Of a stretch of DNA of 21,650 nt, positions 9,099 to 18,205 are shown in pieces (position 1 is the first letter of the stretch; every line of letters starts with the position of its first letter). A program made the translations under genes and the position numbers. The stretch lies in contig JAVWYO010000033.1 of the NCBI GenBank assembly GCA_036661515.1, forward strand, positions 1 through 21,650, read 5' to 3'. Below the pieces are notes generated by a model that saw nothing but the letters and a program-made list of their open reading frames with translations, was not told the origin of the DNA and did not search any database. Origin of the DNA: HGM05232 sp036661515 (GTDB taxonomy: Bacteria; Bacteroidota; Bacteroidia; Bacteroidales; Muribaculaceae).

Positions 9099-10481
9099 CT
9101 ACTTATTGGCGACACTCTTAGTAGCGATACTAATACCCTCTTTAGCATATTTCCATTGATTTGAAATCTTTAGATGAATCATATCAAATAAGAAATATCC
9201 ATCACAAGCGTCAATACAAGCTTTTACTGATTCTACTATTGCTTGATTTTCTTGCTCCTGTGTGGCTTTATTCCCTGCGTCCCAGTTACCTACATCAGGA
9301 CCTCCAGCTACCATTGGACATGCACCTTGAATCTTATCCTTAGCCAATCTGCAAAATCCCTGCATTGTCCATTCATTTTGACCATATACATTTAATGGCG
9401 AAGCATAAGCTCCAATAAGTATTTGGTCCATTATATTAGCATAGCCATAATTCTTATATTTAGATGTAGCCCATTTATACGATTTAGAAGGGTCATAACT
9501 TGATGATGCCCAGTTTACACCTACATCATAGTACGAAGAATACCAGCCACCAACATATACACCAAATTTAATTTTCGGATTGACACTTTTCACTGCCTTT
9601 TGAGCTTTATCCATAAAGTCATGAATTACCTTTACACGAAACTCAAGCCATTTTGTCAAATATTTTGGGTATGTTCCGGGAAGTTTATCAGCTCCAGGAG
9701 CTAAAATATCATCAGGGAAATTTTGAACTTTTATTCCTCCGTTGTATGCTTCAAATTGGCTACGACTCTCGGCTGAAAAATCTGCTTGTAGATTTAAGAA
9801 ACGACCTCTATCGAGGAACACGCCATCTAAATCATATTTTGCTAAATCTTTCAATAAATCACATAAAAATGTCTGAACTTCGGGCTTTGCAGGATTTAAG
9901 AATTTTGCCGATTCTGTAGTCTCCATTACACTTTTAATTCCGCCTCCTAAGTTCATCTGTGTAGCCCACGATGCCTTGGCAGCATCTCTATAAAGCATTC
10001 CTGTGCCTCCATCTAATTGGCTACCCCCTACAAATGTATTGATTGCTGCATGGATTCTTAATTTTTGCTTCTTTGCCTCATCTACAAATGCTTGAAGATA
10101 GTCCCACGTTGCCGTACGGTCAACGCGTGAATATACTCCTTTAACCCACGCATATAGAAATTTTACTTGGTCTACTTGCGAGCTCTTAAATAGCACGTCT
10201 CCTGTCGTTGGGCGTACATCAACCACAATATCGGTAAATCCTGCATCTTTAGCCAAAGCTAAATCTCTTGCTATATTCTCCTTACTATTAGCAAAGTCTG
10301 GAAAATTAGCAGCAGCATCTATCCATATAAAACATGGCTTAGCAGATGCTGGAACATCAGGGACATCGGGCGTAGATGGTTCATCAGGCCAATAGTTCTT
10401 TTTATCTTTTCCACAACTTACTAACGCCAACGATAGTACTGCAAATAGACAAATACTTATTTTTAAAAGTTTTTTTATCAT
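9099..10481 (-). CDS. GHL10-like surface lipoprotein hydrolase, paralogue 1 (divergent)
   Basis: Lipoprotein of 460 residues with a GHL10-like barrel. I choose the ATG at 10481 (MIKKLLKISI), which gives a type II signal peptide with lipobox LVSC (Cys23). A longer frame reaches an ATG at 10514, but those extra 11 codons lie over the hairpin at 10497-10535. After Cys23 comes a Pro/Asp-rich linker (about 32-46), then the barrel with FIWIDAAANF (51-60), LDGVFLDRGRF (218-228), GGWYSSYYDVGVNWAS and FDMIHL. It differs from its two paralogues where they have RYDG: here the sequence is RFLN (227-230), so one Asp is lost. It may be a surface glycan-binding protein or an enzyme with altered specificity. 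It is the first gene after the Sus block and is separated from it by the hairpin. Confidence 0.75.
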   Translation of the reverse strand: MIKKLLKISICLFAVLSLALVSCGKDKKNYWPDEPSTPDVPDVPASAKPCFIWIDAAANFPDFANSKENIARDLALAKDAGFTDIVVDVRPTTGDVLFKSSQVDQVKFLYAWVKGVYSRVDRTATWDYLQAFVDEAKKQKLRIHAAINTFVGGSQLDGGTGMLYRDAAKASWATQMNLGGGIKSVMETTESAKFLNPAKPEVQTFLCDLLKDLAKYDLDGVFLDRGRFLNLQADFSAESRSQFEAYNGGIKVQNFPDDILAPGADKLPGTYPKYLTKWLEFRVKVIHDFMDKAQKAVKSVNPKIKFGVYVGGWYSSYYDVGVNWASSSYDPSKSYKWATSKYKNYGYANIMDQILIGAYASPLNVYGQNEWTMQGFCRLAKDKIQGACPMVAGGPDVGNWDAGNKATQEQENQAIVESVKACIDACDGYFLFDMIHLKISNQWKYAKEGISIATKSVANK

Positions 10482-10496
10482 CGTTTTTTTATTAAA

Positions 10497-10535
10497 AAAT
10501 AAGCCTGCGCCCAAAAAATAGACTCAGGCTTATTT
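10497..10535 (-). terminator. Hairpin with T-run after the SusC/SusD/DUF5018 block
   Basis: Perfect 11-base inverted repeat: AAATAAGCCTG (10497-10507) and CAGGCTTATTT (10525-10535) with a 17-base loop. On the minus strand the second arm runs into TTTTTTAAT, the form of an intrinsic terminator. It lies in the 84-base gap between the DUF5018 stop and the start codon at 10481, with the stem ending 15 bases before that ATG. It probably lowers read-through into the enzyme genes or protects the 3' end of the susCD message; it could also affect translation of the next gene. The structure is seen; the role is inferred. Confidence 0.65.
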
Positions 10536-10565
10536 ATTTTTATATTAAATTCTCATTTATGCAAA

Positions 10566-12242
10566 TTACATATCAATACAATCGCATTGTACGCAACCTA
10601 CATATCCATTTGTAAACATAAAGTAAATGTATAGATAGAATCCATCGCTCGAAACTTGAAATGCAACGTCACCAGTACCATTTGCATTTTGTCCACCTAA
10701 TGCTTTTGCACCATAAAGTCCATTAATATTAAGACCCTTAGCACCGAAATCTACTGGAATATTATCCATTGTATTACCTGCGATATCAAACATATATACA
10801 CTATCGTCAGTACCCCATGTGAAACTATTCACTGAATTTGTTACTACATAGTTTACCTTATTGAACATTGTACAGTCTGCCGCATTTTGAATCCAGTTTG
10901 CACTTACTTCAGCTGCAGTAGAAAGTATTGTATTTGATGAACCACTAAACAATGTTGCGCCACGAGGAGTAGCATAATATGCTCCTACATAGTTACTTGT
11001 AAGGCTCTTAGCATCGGTATAGATAATATCGGCGTTGGTTCCCCAACCTCCTAAGCCTCCAGCTGTTACCATTGTAGGTGTTGATGATACCAAGCGTCCA
11101 TTAACTACTTGCCAACGTGCAAATTGTCCTGACGTACTTAAAACTGGCACTGTAATAATAGCATCACCATCAACGCTACCTATTATAGACATCTTACGCC
11201 CCATTGCCAAACCTGTTGGATATTCTATGAACTTCTCTGGCGTACCACTAACTCCATTTACTTTCCATATTGTCAATGAAGCACCTCCACCAGGAGTTAA
11301 GTTGACAAATAGAGCATTACCACTATCGTCACCAGTTCCGTAGAAGTTGGTTAGGTTTCCTGCAAATGCGCTAATATCAACAGTTCCTGCAACAGTTCCT
11401 GTCTTACCATCAAGATACACTGCATTACCAGTAGTTCTTTCGTTTAGCAATAGATATTCACCCATTGTAGCAATACCTGTTGTCATGTGTTGTTTTGAGC
11501 AACCTACATCAGTCAATTTCTTAGTCCATAGTAGTTTTGCACTACCTGCACGCATTCCCGATTGTATCTTAGCTGGCACACCCTTCTTAACGGTATAAGT
11601 TGCAGTGGTTTTGCCATCTTGTGCAGTTACAACTAACGCTTGCTCTTGGTCATAATTAATAGCAGTAGTGACAACATTAGGAGTGACAGTTGCTCCATGA
11701 GAAATAGAAATATCAGCAAGAACTGAACCTATATCACCAAGACTAATCAACGTAATAGTCTTTGCATCTTCATTAATAATACCAGTGAGTTTCTTTGAAG
11801 GTATTACAAACTTAGTAATTGCACATTCTGCACTCTTACGTATTTCTGCTACAACCTTAAATTGCGTCTTTTCTCCTGTTGCTGACGTAACAGTAATGTA
11901 ATTATCTTTCGTCAAGTCCATTATTAATAGAGTTGGCGTGATCGTTGCATTATTTTCAAGAGATGCCATCACATGCACGGTTTTAAGTGCATCTTGTGGT
12001 AGTACATCTTCAGACAAACGTGGATAATTATATGGGAATACCACTGTAATAACCTTATTTGTATAGTCTATTTCTCCTGTGAATAGATTGTCATCTTTAT
12101 CATCATTGAGAAATTGTGCTGTGAAACTATTTAAGCCTTTTTTAGCCTCCGCAGGAGTAAAATCTTCGGGGCTTTGGCAAGCATTGAAGCTCATCACCAG
12201 CATAAATATCGATATAATTGATAATATTTTTGTTTTCATCAT
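10566..12242 (-). CDS. DUF5018 surface lipoprotein (SusE-position glycan-binding candidate)
   Basis: Lipoprotein of 558 residues with lipobox FNAC (Cys22), placed directly after SusD where SusE/SusF-type surface glycan-binding proteins usually sit. Residues about 30-220 form repeated beta-sandwich modules of the DUF5018 kind, with sequences such as VTSATGEKTQFKVVAEI and VVTAQDGKTTATYTVKKG. The rest (about 228-558) is rich in short Gly/Asp turns and may be a beta-propeller-like fold. The C-terminus carries three cysteines in CVQCDC (550-555). No catalytic motif is visible. Two Met codons start the frame; the second is equally possible. The gap after SusD is 13 bases. Inference: it binds the target glycan at the cell surface and hands it to SusCD. 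Confidence 0.8.
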   Translation of the reverse strand: MMKTKILSIISIFMLVMSFNACQSPEDFTPAEAKKGLNSFTAQFLNDDKDDNLFTGEIDYTNKVITVVFPYNYPRLSEDVLPQDALKTVHVMASLENNATITPTLLIMDLTKDNYITVTSATGEKTQFKVVAEIRKSAECAITKFVIPSKKLTGIINEDAKTITLISLGDIGSVLADISISHGATVTPNVVTTAINYDQEQALVVTAQDGKTTATYTVKKGVPAKIQSGMRAGSAKLLWTKKLTDVGCSKQHMTTGIATMGEYLLLNERTTGNAVYLDGKTGTVAGTVDISAFAGNLTNFYGTGDDSGNALFVNLTPGGGASLTIWKVNGVSGTPEKFIEYPTGLAMGRKMSIIGSVDGDAIITVPVLSTSGQFARWQVVNGRLVSSTPTMVTAGGLGGWGTNADIIYTDAKSLTSNYVGAYYATPRGATLFSGSSNTILSTAAEVSANWIQNAADCTMFNKVNYVVTNSVNSFTWGTDDSVYMFDIAGNTMDNIPVDFGAKGLNINGLYGAKALGGQNANGTGDVAFQVSSDGFYLYIYFMFTNGYVGCVQCDCIDM

Positions 12243-12255
12243 ATTAATTTTTTAG

Positions 12256-13887
12256 TTATTTCCACTCGTCATATTGTCCAATCAAAGAATTATTCTTCAA
12301 TTCTGCTGTTGGAACAGGAAGAACATAAAGCTGTTGTGGGAATTTTCTATCTTGACCATCGCAATCGATATATTCATAGCTATTGCCTGTTATCTTAAAG
12401 CCATGGCAACGATAATTATTATATTCTATATGTGATAGTTTCCAACGACGCATATCCCAGAACAAATGTCCTTCGTATGCTAATTCCACCTTACGTTCAT
12501 TGCGATATGCTTTAAACCAGTTTTCGCCTGAACTGGTTACACCAGGAAGAGCTACTCCTACACGTCCACGCACTTCATTCATTGCGATTTGTGCTTCGCC
12601 AATCTTATTCAAGCGATAAGCTGCCTCTGCCTTGTTAAGCAATACTTCAGCATAACGAATTTCTACCCAAGGTTGTGAACTCACGCCACCCTTTACATCT
12701 GTTAGATTTTCATCAAGAAGTTTACGTAAGAAATAACCAGTAGTGGTCTTTCCATAAGAATATGATTGCTCTTTATATGCCATAAATGCACCATTCTTGC
12801 CTCCTACACTACAATCCATCTTTCTGCCTTTCCATGTGCAACCACGATAGATTACTGTTGCTGCAAAGCGTGGCTCCAATTGATCGTATGGAGGAACATT
12901 TTCGGTCGTTGCATGCCATGCTGTCCAATCTACTTTCTTGCCATCTTTGGTTTCATAACATTCTACCATTTCTTGTGTTGGAGTTCCTAATCCACCAAAA
13001 TCATAACCATCACATTGTGGAACATAATATTGGTCAAATACATGATTTGGCTTCAAGTCTTTACTATAATCAAATTCAAGAATGGATTCTTTATTATTAC
13101 CTTTCCATGCTTCTGCATAATTATCTACAAGTCCATAAATGCCTAAGCCTTGAACTTCTACTGCTGCATCATAAGCTGCTTGCCAACGTTCGGCATAAAG
13201 CATTGCTCGTGATGTGAATGCAAGTGCTGCACCTTTTGTCACGCGACCTTTGTTTTTAGCGTCCCATGCCTTTGGTAGATTATCTGATGCAAATTTCAAA
13301 TCTGTTTGTATGAAATTCCATGTTTCCTCTGCCGTGCTACCTGCTTTATTTGGACCTGTTGGTAAATTATCATAGAGAATCACTCCTCCATGACGTTTTG
13401 CCAATTGGAAATAAATAAATGCTCTGAAGAATCTTGCTTGTGCTTCCCATACAGTATTTTTCTCTGCACTGAATTTTGAATATTTCTTTTGCATTGCAAG
13501 AAATTGATTGACTTGACGGATATTCCCGTATGCCAAATCTTGTGTCCACACATTATAAAGGCATGCATCTGGGCTGATAACCTGTGGATTAAACACATAG
13601 TTATTTGAGTGCCCTGCTCTATGTCCTAACGACACAGATCCATATTTGAAAGCATCAGTCAAACTCTCCGTTAGGCTACCGCCAAACTGAGCTTCACCAA
13701 ATTGGCCATATTTATGTAAGAAAGTATAGAAGGCGTTAAGGTTTTTATCTACCGAAGCTTCACTTTCCCATACAACTTGGTCATCGACCGTTGAGGTCTG
13801 TTTTACATCATCAAGCCAGTCGTTACATGAGCTAAACGACAGTCCTATTAAGATGATTGAAAATATTTTAATAAATTGCTTTTTCAT
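12256..13887 (-). CDS. susD: SusD/RagB-family glycan-binding outer-membrane lipoprotein
   Basis: SusD-like lipoprotein of 543 residues that closes the SusC barrel and captures the glycan. The lipobox is FSSC (Cys21), followed by NDWLD, a common SusD N-terminus. TPR-like segments include FFRAFIYFQLAKRHGGVILYDN and the C-terminal block EIRYAEVLLNKAEAAY. The terminal pattern YVLPVPTAELKNN matches the family's usual end. Length is normal for SusD. It starts 12 bases after SusC, so the two are almost certainly cotranscribed. The sequence shows the family clearly but not the ligand. Confidence 0.95.
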   Translation of the reverse strand: MKKQFIKIFSIILIGLSFSSCNDWLDDVKQTSTVDDQVVWESEASVDKNLNAFYTFLHKYGQFGEAQFGGSLTESLTDAFKYGSVSLGHRAGHSNNYVFNPQVISPDACLYNVWTQDLAYGNIRQVNQFLAMQKKYSKFSAEKNTVWEAQARFFRAFIYFQLAKRHGGVILYDNLPTGPNKAGSTAEETWNFIQTDLKFASDNLPKAWDAKNKGRVTKGAALAFTSRAMLYAERWQAAYDAAVEVQGLGIYGLVDNYAEAWKGNNKESILEFDYSKDLKPNHVFDQYYVPQCDGYDFGGLGTPTQEMVECYETKDGKKVDWTAWHATTENVPPYDQLEPRFAATVIYRGCTWKGRKMDCSVGGKNGAFMAYKEQSYSYGKTTTGYFLRKLLDENLTDVKGGVSSQPWVEIRYAEVLLNKAEAAYRLNKIGEAQIAMNEVRGRVGVALPGVTSSGENWFKAYRNERKVELAYEGHLFWDMRRWKLSHIEYNNYRCHGFKITGNSYEYIDCDGQDRKFPQQLYVLPVPTAELKNNSLIGQYDEWK

Positions 13888-13899
13888 TTTGTAATAGTT

Positions 13900-16800
13900 T
13901 TAGAAAGAAATTTTTAGACCAAATGAATAAGTTCTTTGTTGTGGATAATATCCATTATTCACTGATGGTGATTCTGGGTCGATATTATACTTCGTCAATC
14001 CACTTAATGTAAGCAGGTTATATCCTTCTACATATACTCTTAGAGATTGAATACCTGATCTCTTGATTAGACTTTGAGGAATTGTATAACCTAATTGAGC
14101 TGTCTTTAGACGTAGGTAATTACCATTTCTATACCAAAGCGTTGATGAATAAGCATTGTTATTGCTCACTGCATCTACTTCCAATCGTGGAAATTCTGCA
14201 CCAGTATTTTCTGGTGTCCAGCAATTCTCTATAAGAGATACTGGTGAGTTACCGCCATGATAGAATGGTTTTGTAAATGATGTATTATCTTGCACTCCTA
14301 CGGAACCTTCAGCAGTATATCTACCTGTTAAAGCTACTTGACCGCCAAGTCCCCAAGAGAACAGTAAGTCTAAATCAAATCCTTTCCAACTACCAAACAA
14401 GTCTAATGAACCTGAATGCTTTGGAGTAGAACTCTTTCCAAAATAACCTTGGTCTTGGGCTGCCGAGATAACACCATCACCATTAATATCTCTATATTTT
14501 ACATATCCTGGCACAACTTTTGAGCCCTTAATTGTTGCTGAATGTGCTATTTCTTCATCTGATTGGAAAAGGCCATCTGAGATAAAACCATATTTTGTAC
14601 CAATCTCTTTTCCTGTCAAACGTTGATGTGCTGGTGCATTTTCTGAGTCACCTGCAAATTTCAACCATCTGCCATAAGCATACGACCATATTAGTTTTGC
14701 ACCATAAGCAAAATCACCTATCTTATTATTATGAGTAAGTGTTATGTCAAAACCTTTATAATCACACTTATTCGAATTAGCCGTTGTAAAGTAGTAACCA
14801 CCCATTGATGGAGGATATGCTCCAGTTACGGTTGTTAATTTATCATATTCATATTTATAGAAAACATCAACTTCAGCTCCTAACAAACCATCAAACATTG
14901 TTGCATCAACACCAATATTATAACTTATACATTTCGACCATGATAAGTTAGGATTTCCTAAGATTGAGGCATACATCATTGATTGACTTGCACCACCCAT
15001 CATTACGGCATTGTTCACAATAGCCATGGTGTTTCTCCATTGGAATGCTTTAATTTCACTATTAGCAGTCTTACCAACACCTGCTCTAATTTTTAAATTG
15101 TTTACCCAATCGGCATGAAACCAATCCTCTTGATTGATTCTCCAACCAATTGATGCTCCAGGTAATGCTACCCAACGCGAGTTCATTCCGCCAAATAAAT
15201 AACTACCATCATAGCGCATTGCTGCTTCTACAAAGTACTTATCAGCATAATTATAATTCACACGACCCACAAAGCCTGCTACACGTGTTTCACCACTATA
15301 ACCACCTATTGTAGGGAATTTATCCTTACCATTACCTGTTTGATTTATAATATTGCTTAACTCATCTAATGAAAGAAAATCTAATCCAGTACCTGAGGCA
15401 CTCAATTGATTACTCTTATTCTGACGTGTTTCAGCCAATACTAATGCACCAACGGTGTGGTCACCAAATCTATTATTGTAAGAGACACTCGATTGCGACG
15501 TGATATTATATCCACGTGCTGCTTGTTCTCCTAAGCTCACAGAACCCAATGCGTCGGTACTTTTATTGTAAGTAAGATTGGTTGTCTTTGCACTTGGCAA
15601 GTTCATTATCAGTACTTCATAAGGATTGCCAAGTGTCTTTCCAAATGTAAATGTTGCATCATAAGCTCCTTGGAACTTAAATGACAATCCTTTTAGGAAT
15701 GGTGCATCATATTGCAAACTAACATTTGTTTGTACAAAAGAATTATTTGATTTGCTATAACCCGATTCTTGAATTGAAGCATAAGGTGCTACTGGCGATG
15801 ATGCCGTTGGGGTACCTACATTATACATTTTCCCATCATATTCCATTTGTTGTGGGACATAGGGAAGAGCGCGTATAATCTGCTGTGGAACATTATGCCA
15901 AGCATTTGGATCGGCTGAATAGCGTGGCGATTTTCTATCCTCAATACGTCCAGAAACGCCAAGTGTGAATGTCAAGTTATTTGTAATCTTAGCATCTATG
16001 TTTGCACGTAGATTGTAACGATTAAAGTTATAATTATCAATATTACCATCTTCTTTTAAATAACCTAACGATGCAAAGAATTTTACTCTTTCACCGCCTC
16101 CTGATGCCGATACATTGTGGTGTGTGCGGAAACCTGTACCATATAGCAAGCCATACCAATCGGTATTGCCCCATCCATTTTTCCCTTCACGCATATTTTT
16201 CACCATCTCTGCATTAAATACAGGCTCACTGCCTTGTAGAACGCGAGCTTTATTATACCAATGGGCATAGCTTGGTCCATCAAGCCACTCTTGCTTTTGT
16301 GCGTTATTACTCCAGCCCACTGTCCCTGTATAGCTAATAGAAATTTTGTTTTGGCTACCACGCTTTGTAGTAACAATAAAAGCACCATTAGCATCAAGAC
16401 CATATACTGCTACTGCCGATGCGTCTTTCAAAACCGACACCGACTCTATCTCATTTGGGTCAAGACCATTGAAGTCCTCAATTGTACGACGAATACCATC
16501 AATTACATAAACTATTCCGCTTTGTCCGCGCATCGTTAAAGTTGCATTATCCGAACCTGGTTGTCCACTCGATTGAACGGCGGCAACACCTGCAACTCTC
16601 GCTCCTACTACGTTACTCATACTCATTGTTGGAGCTCGTAGAAGTTCCTTGTCAGAAACTGTTGAAACGGCTCCAGTTATGCTTCCTCTCTTTTGAGTAC
16701 CATAACCTACAACTACTATTTCGTCGAGTGCAGCTAAATCGTCATCCATAACTACTGTTATAGCATCATTCGATGTCACTTTCACTTCTTTACTTTTCAT

Positions 16801-17046
16801 ACCAACATAAGAAAATACTAAAATATCATTTTTCTTTGCTTTGATATTAAATTGTCCATCAAGATTAGTGATAGTTCCTACATTAGAACCTTTCACTAAT
16901 ACGGCTACGCCTGGCAATGCTTCTTGGTTAGCGTCTTTTGCTAATCCGGTAATTACATTTTGAGCGTAACTGCTAAGAGAACACATGCAAAATGCAATAA
17001 CCAATGAGGATAAAAACCTCAGGTTAATTTTGATTCTTTTTTTCAT
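13900..17046 (-). CDS. susC: SusC/RagA-type TonB-dependent outer-membrane transporter
   Basis: TonB-dependent oligosaccharide importer of 1048 residues. Order: signal peptide (1-28), a CarboxypepD_reg-like domain (about 30-105, with GVAVLVKGSNVGTITNLDG), TonB box DEIVVVGYG (108-116), plug (about 120-230), and a beta-barrel ending in the family-typical aromatic KISF. There is no N-terminal STN domain, so it is not one of the SusC proteins that signal through an anti-sigma factor; control must lie elsewhere. The plug is slightly short: between MRGQSG and VYVIDG the usual loop is trimmed. A 46-base gap precedes it with no promoter box visible, so it is probably transcribed from the leader near 21350. 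It carries glycan fragments into the periplasm together with SusD. Confidence 0.97.
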   Translation of the reverse strand: MKKRIKINLRFLSSLVIAFCMCSLSSYAQNVITGLAKDANQEALPGVAVLVKGSNVGTITNLDGQFNIKAKKNDILVFSYVGMKSKEVKVTSNDAITVVMDDDLAALDEIVVVGYGTQKRGSITGAVSTVSDKELLRAPTMSMSNVVGARVAGVAAVQSSGQPGSDNATLTMRGQSGIVYVIDGIRRTIEDFNGLDPNEIESVSVLKDASAVAVYGLDANGAFIVTTKRGSQNKISISYTGTVGWSNNAQKQEWLDGPSYAHWYNKARVLQGSEPVFNAEMVKNMREGKNGWGNTDWYGLLYGTGFRTHHNVSASGGGERVKFFASLGYLKEDGNIDNYNFNRYNLRANIDAKITNNLTFTLGVSGRIEDRKSPRYSADPNAWHNVPQQIIRALPYVPQQMEYDGKMYNVGTPTASSPVAPYASIQESGYSKSNNSFVQTNVSLQYDAPFLKGLSFKFQGAYDATFTFGKTLGNPYEVLIMNLPSAKTTNLTYNKSTDALGSVSLGEQAARGYNITSQSSVSYNNRFGDHTVGALVLAETRQNKSNQLSASGTGLDFLSLDELSNIINQTGNGKDKFPTIGGYSGETRVAGFVGRVNYNYADKYFVEAAMRYDGSYLFGGMNSRWVALPGASIGWRINQEDWFHADWVNNLKIRAGVGKTANSEIKAFQWRNTMAIVNNAVMMGGASQSMMYASILGNPNLSWSKCISYNIGVDATMFDGLLGAEVDVFYKYEYDKLTTVTGAYPPSMGGYYFTTANSNKCDYKGFDITLTHNNKIGDFAYGAKLIWSYAYGRWLKFAGDSENAPAHQRLTGKEIGTKYGFISDGLFQSDEEIAHSATIKGSKVVPGYVKYRDINGDGVISAAQDQGYFGKSSTPKHSGSLDLFGSWKGFDLDLLFSWGLGGQVALTGRYTAEGSVGVQDNTSFTKPFYHGGNSPVSLIENCWTPENTGAEFPRLEVDAVSNNNAYSSTLWYRNGNYLRLKTAQLGYTIPQSLIKRSGIQSLRVYVEGYNLLTLSGLTKYNIDPESPSVNNGYYPQQRTYSFGLKISF

Positions 17047-17092
17047 TACATTAAATTATTAATTAGGGTTTGTCTTCAAAATTTTATGTTTA

Positions 17093-18178
17093 TTATTTGA
17101 TTTTAAAATGTTCGCGATATCTATCATATAGCCCTTTTGCCTGCAAGTAAGTGGAATTTGGACTCATAAAATGAGAAAACTCGAAGGTGATTGCATTTTC
17201 CATTCCTGCACGACGTGCTGCATCTAATTTTACAAGTAATTTTTCCCACTTGATAGGAAGAAATCTTATTGGCATATCTCTATCAAATGATTCTATATTT
17301 GTCCAACATTTCATACCATATTTATCTGCAAGTTTCTTGTTAACAACAAGATAATCATACAATTGATGGTAATCTACCTGACCATCTTGAAATGCCAAAA
17401 TATCTACTGCGCCTTTTACATTACTCAATATCTCGTCCCATTCCTTTTCATGTTCAGCTACACTAATTGCTTTATCACCACTCATCACTTGGTCGGTTTT
17501 CACACCATGAATATATGGAGATACCATCGTAGTTAGATTACCTGATACTGCTTTAGCATGTTTACCTACTTCGGCATATATTTTAGACATATTTTTTGTC
17601 CTACGACTTATCTCTTGCGATAGATACCAGCCTTGGAATGACTTGTGATGACCATATTTTGCCCACACTTCATCGATTAATGCCATATTCAAATCAATCT
17701 CTTTCTGAAATTGACCCTCTTGCCAATATTTACCTGAGTCGTACATTCCAAAGAAGAATGCCATGTTATATTTATCTGCCAAAGTTAGAAATAATTCTAC
17801 TAAATCTACTGGTGGATAATAAACATCTTCTTTTGAAAGAATTGATTCGAAAGGGGCTGCAATCCATTTGCCTAAACCCGCACGTATCATAACTACTGTG
17901 TTAATACCCATTCCTTTCATCGCTTTGAAATCGGCATCCCACTCTTTTACGCCCCAGTTTTGATGTGGAATATCCCAGCTCACCTCATCAAGAAATGTGG
18001 CTTTTATTGGCATTCCTTTTAGGGCTTTGGGGGTCGCAAAAGTATTTGATTCATTTTTTACCTTATTCCCAGCATTTGCTGTTGAAGACGTAGAAGGTAA
18101 AGAAACTATCAACGACACCACACCTAATACTAAGACATGTCGTAATGAGGCTAAACTTACTCTTTTCATAAAAATCAT
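17093..18178 (-). CDS. DUF4434 exported TIM-barrel protein, putative glycoside hydrolase
   Basis: Exported protein of 361 residues. A hydrophobic signal peptide spans about 5-36 (LRHVLVLGVVSLIVSL) and ends near NAG, with no lipobox. The first ATG is at 18178, but the Met at residue 4 (18169) is an equally good start. The mature part fits the DUF4434 family: ATFLDEVSWDIPHQNWG (60-76) at the first strand, then DFKAMKGMGINTVVMIRAG, GMYDSGKYW and GWYLSQEISR (183-192). Candidate acids on strand ends are Glu189, Glu296 (TNIESF) and Glu333 (TFEFSH). They could be an acid/base and nucleophile pair as in retaining clan GH-A enzymes; that assignment is inference. It lies 27 bases after the epimerase gene and 46 bases before susC. 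Confidence 0.75.
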   Translation of the reverse strand: MIFMKRVSLASLRHVLVLGVVSLIVSLPSTSSTANAGNKVKNESNTFATPKALKGMPIKATFLDEVSWDIPHQNWGVKEWDADFKAMKGMGINTVVMIRAGLGKWIAAPFESILSKEDVYYPPVDLVELFLTLADKYNMAFFFGMYDSGKYWQEGQFQKEIDLNMALIDEVWAKYGHHKSFQGWYLSQEISRRTKNMSKIYAEVGKHAKAVSGNLTTMVSPYIHGVKTDQVMSGDKAISVAEHEKEWDEILSNVKGAVDILAFQDGQVDYHQLYDYLVVNKKLADKYGMKCWTNIESFDRDMPIRFLPIKWEKLLVKLDAARRAGMENAITFEFSHFMSPNSTYLQAKGLYDRYREHFKIK

Positions 18179-18205
18179 TTTTTAGGTTTTGTGATTTTCT
18201 ATTTA

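Noticed and set aside
10482..10514. Upstream ATG that would extend the lipoprotein GHL10 gene by 11 residues
   Set aside because: The extension lies over the terminator-like hairpin and buries the signal peptide; the ATG at 10481 gives a clean lipoprotein signal.
12786..13217. 143-codon open frame on the plus strand inside susD
   Set aside because: It is antisense to a well-conserved SusD gene, rich in His/Leu/Ser as expected for a mirror frame, with no recognisable domain or promoter.
17047..17092. Separate promoter for susC
   Set aside because: No TAnnTTTG box was found in the 46-base gap on the minus strand.
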